Assembly: GCA_026075535.2 (NCBI GenBank) | Contig: AP026547.1 | Coordinates: forward strand, 124,001 to 188,000 | Source of the DNA: Tricholoma matsutake | Lineage: Eukaryota; Basidiomycota; Agaricomycetes; Agaricales; Tricholomataceae | Direction: 5' to 3' | Length of the DNA: 64,000 bases | In this document: positions 63,411 through 64,000 of the stretch, piece by piece | Numbering within the stretch: the first letter of the stretch is position 1 | Layout: every line of letters begins with the position of its first letter | The notes under the pieces: model-generated | The model's database searches: none | Seen by the model: only the letters and a program-made list of their open reading frames with translations | Told to the model about the DNA's origin: nothing | Position numbers and translations under genes: made by a program

Positions 63411-64000
63411 TGTGGTAGGGTAACGAGATCTACCTGTAACCCCCACTCTTTCCCATTTGTATTTTGCACGTTGTCACATCGGTAACAGCTTTTCAATTTA
63501 TTCTTACCCTCTAGGTCATGTTTCTTGCTCACATGGGCTGATCATCTGGATGTGTAGGGTCAAGAGGTCTTGTTTGAGTGCTCTCTGCACTTGCTGGGGG
63601 CATGAGTCATGTTGCACAAATAGAGAGCCTCAATGGACCAATCCCCAAGCAATTCCCAGCCTGTGAAACTCTGAGATAAAGACTCAATGACACCACCTTG
63701 ACATTATCCACCATGTAAACACTGACCCTATCTTGAAGATTGACAATACTTTCCATACCCAACAATCTTGCTTTTTTATTAGTTTATCTTTCTGGTTGTT
63801 TTGACCTGTTGGCGCAAGAGAACGTGCACGATATGGCTTTTCATCAGCTGTACTATAATTTGTATATAGGTGTCTCCCCACCTTTCAAATGGGACAAGTA
63901 CTCTTTTGACTTGCTTTTCATGTTCCTCCCCATTAAGTCCCTTGATGTCCCACAAGACCTCTGTACAACAAGGTGTAGAATAAAGATAAGTCCACAAGTT
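63411..64000. other. No gene seen
   Basis: Short open frames only, no motif or repeat I can support. Confidence 0.45.

Overview
The window looks like a gene-poor, repeat-packed piece of a filamentous fungal genome, most likely a basidiomycete of the Agaricomycotina. The sequence reasons are: short GT-AG introns of 47-66 nt with CTAAC-type branch sites; Ty3/gypsy chromoviruses and a Ty1/copia end; a KDZ-type (CxC) transposase tail; a RecQ-like helicase piece of the kind scattered through basidiomycete repeats; Crinkler-type P-loop NTPase genes; and proteins with a C-x2-C-x6-C cysteine cluster followed by coiled coil. I cannot name the species. Almost every protein-coding stretch is broken, often by TGA where relatives have arginine (CGA to TGA, the mark of methyl-CpG deamination).

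Layout. 1-2.1 kb: minus-strand gypsy gag and an LTR. 2.1-6.6 kb: a telomere-like tandem repeat and an unidentified minus-strand ORF split by a 3.3-kb TIR element (T1-a), itself invaded by a long-TIR, MULE-like element that carries a RecQ fragment and a solo LTR. 6.7-17.5 kb: two decayed Crinkler-NTPase genes, the second torn by T1-b and T1-c. 17.5-23 kb: a minus-strand chromovirus (gypsy B copy 1) with an antisense zinc-cluster gene and a solo LTR inside its integrase. 23-29 kb: a second chromovirus remnant (gypsy D), then T1-d and T1-e. 29-33.8 kb: JmjC-like fragments with a different TIR element (T2) and T1-f. 33.8-44.3 kb: gypsy B copy 2, whose antisense gene holds T1-g and whose LTR holds T1-h. 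44.3-46.5 kb: cargo debris and gypsy D-like gag/protease/RT. 46.6-53.9 kb: a gypsy C element with both LTRs. 53.9-56.7 kb: KDZ tail, T1-i fragment and copia 3' end. 56.7-64 kb: a repeat-protein ORF, a zinc-cluster/coiled-coil gene, an AT-rich patch, a hypothetical ORF and LTR fragments.

The striking system is the T1 family. At least seven insertions have recognisable 8-bp target duplications. Each element has CTTTACAC-type inverted ends, subterminal AGTCC/GGACT repeats that differ between elements but match at the two ends of one element, and two different tRNA-like Pol III modules, both firing outward. Between them lies an ordered cargo: a run of 4-5 CCCTCGC...GCGAGGG hairpins at about 55-bp spacing, TCCACCC-linked GAGCA/TGCTC palindromes, and units of a GGGCCCAAACGATG palindrome followed by a consensus-looking spliceosomal intron. 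The same cargo also sits inside T2, which has unrelated ends. The second notable system is the chromovirus carrying an antisense Gal4-like zinc-cluster gene between pol and its 3' LTR, present in both copies.
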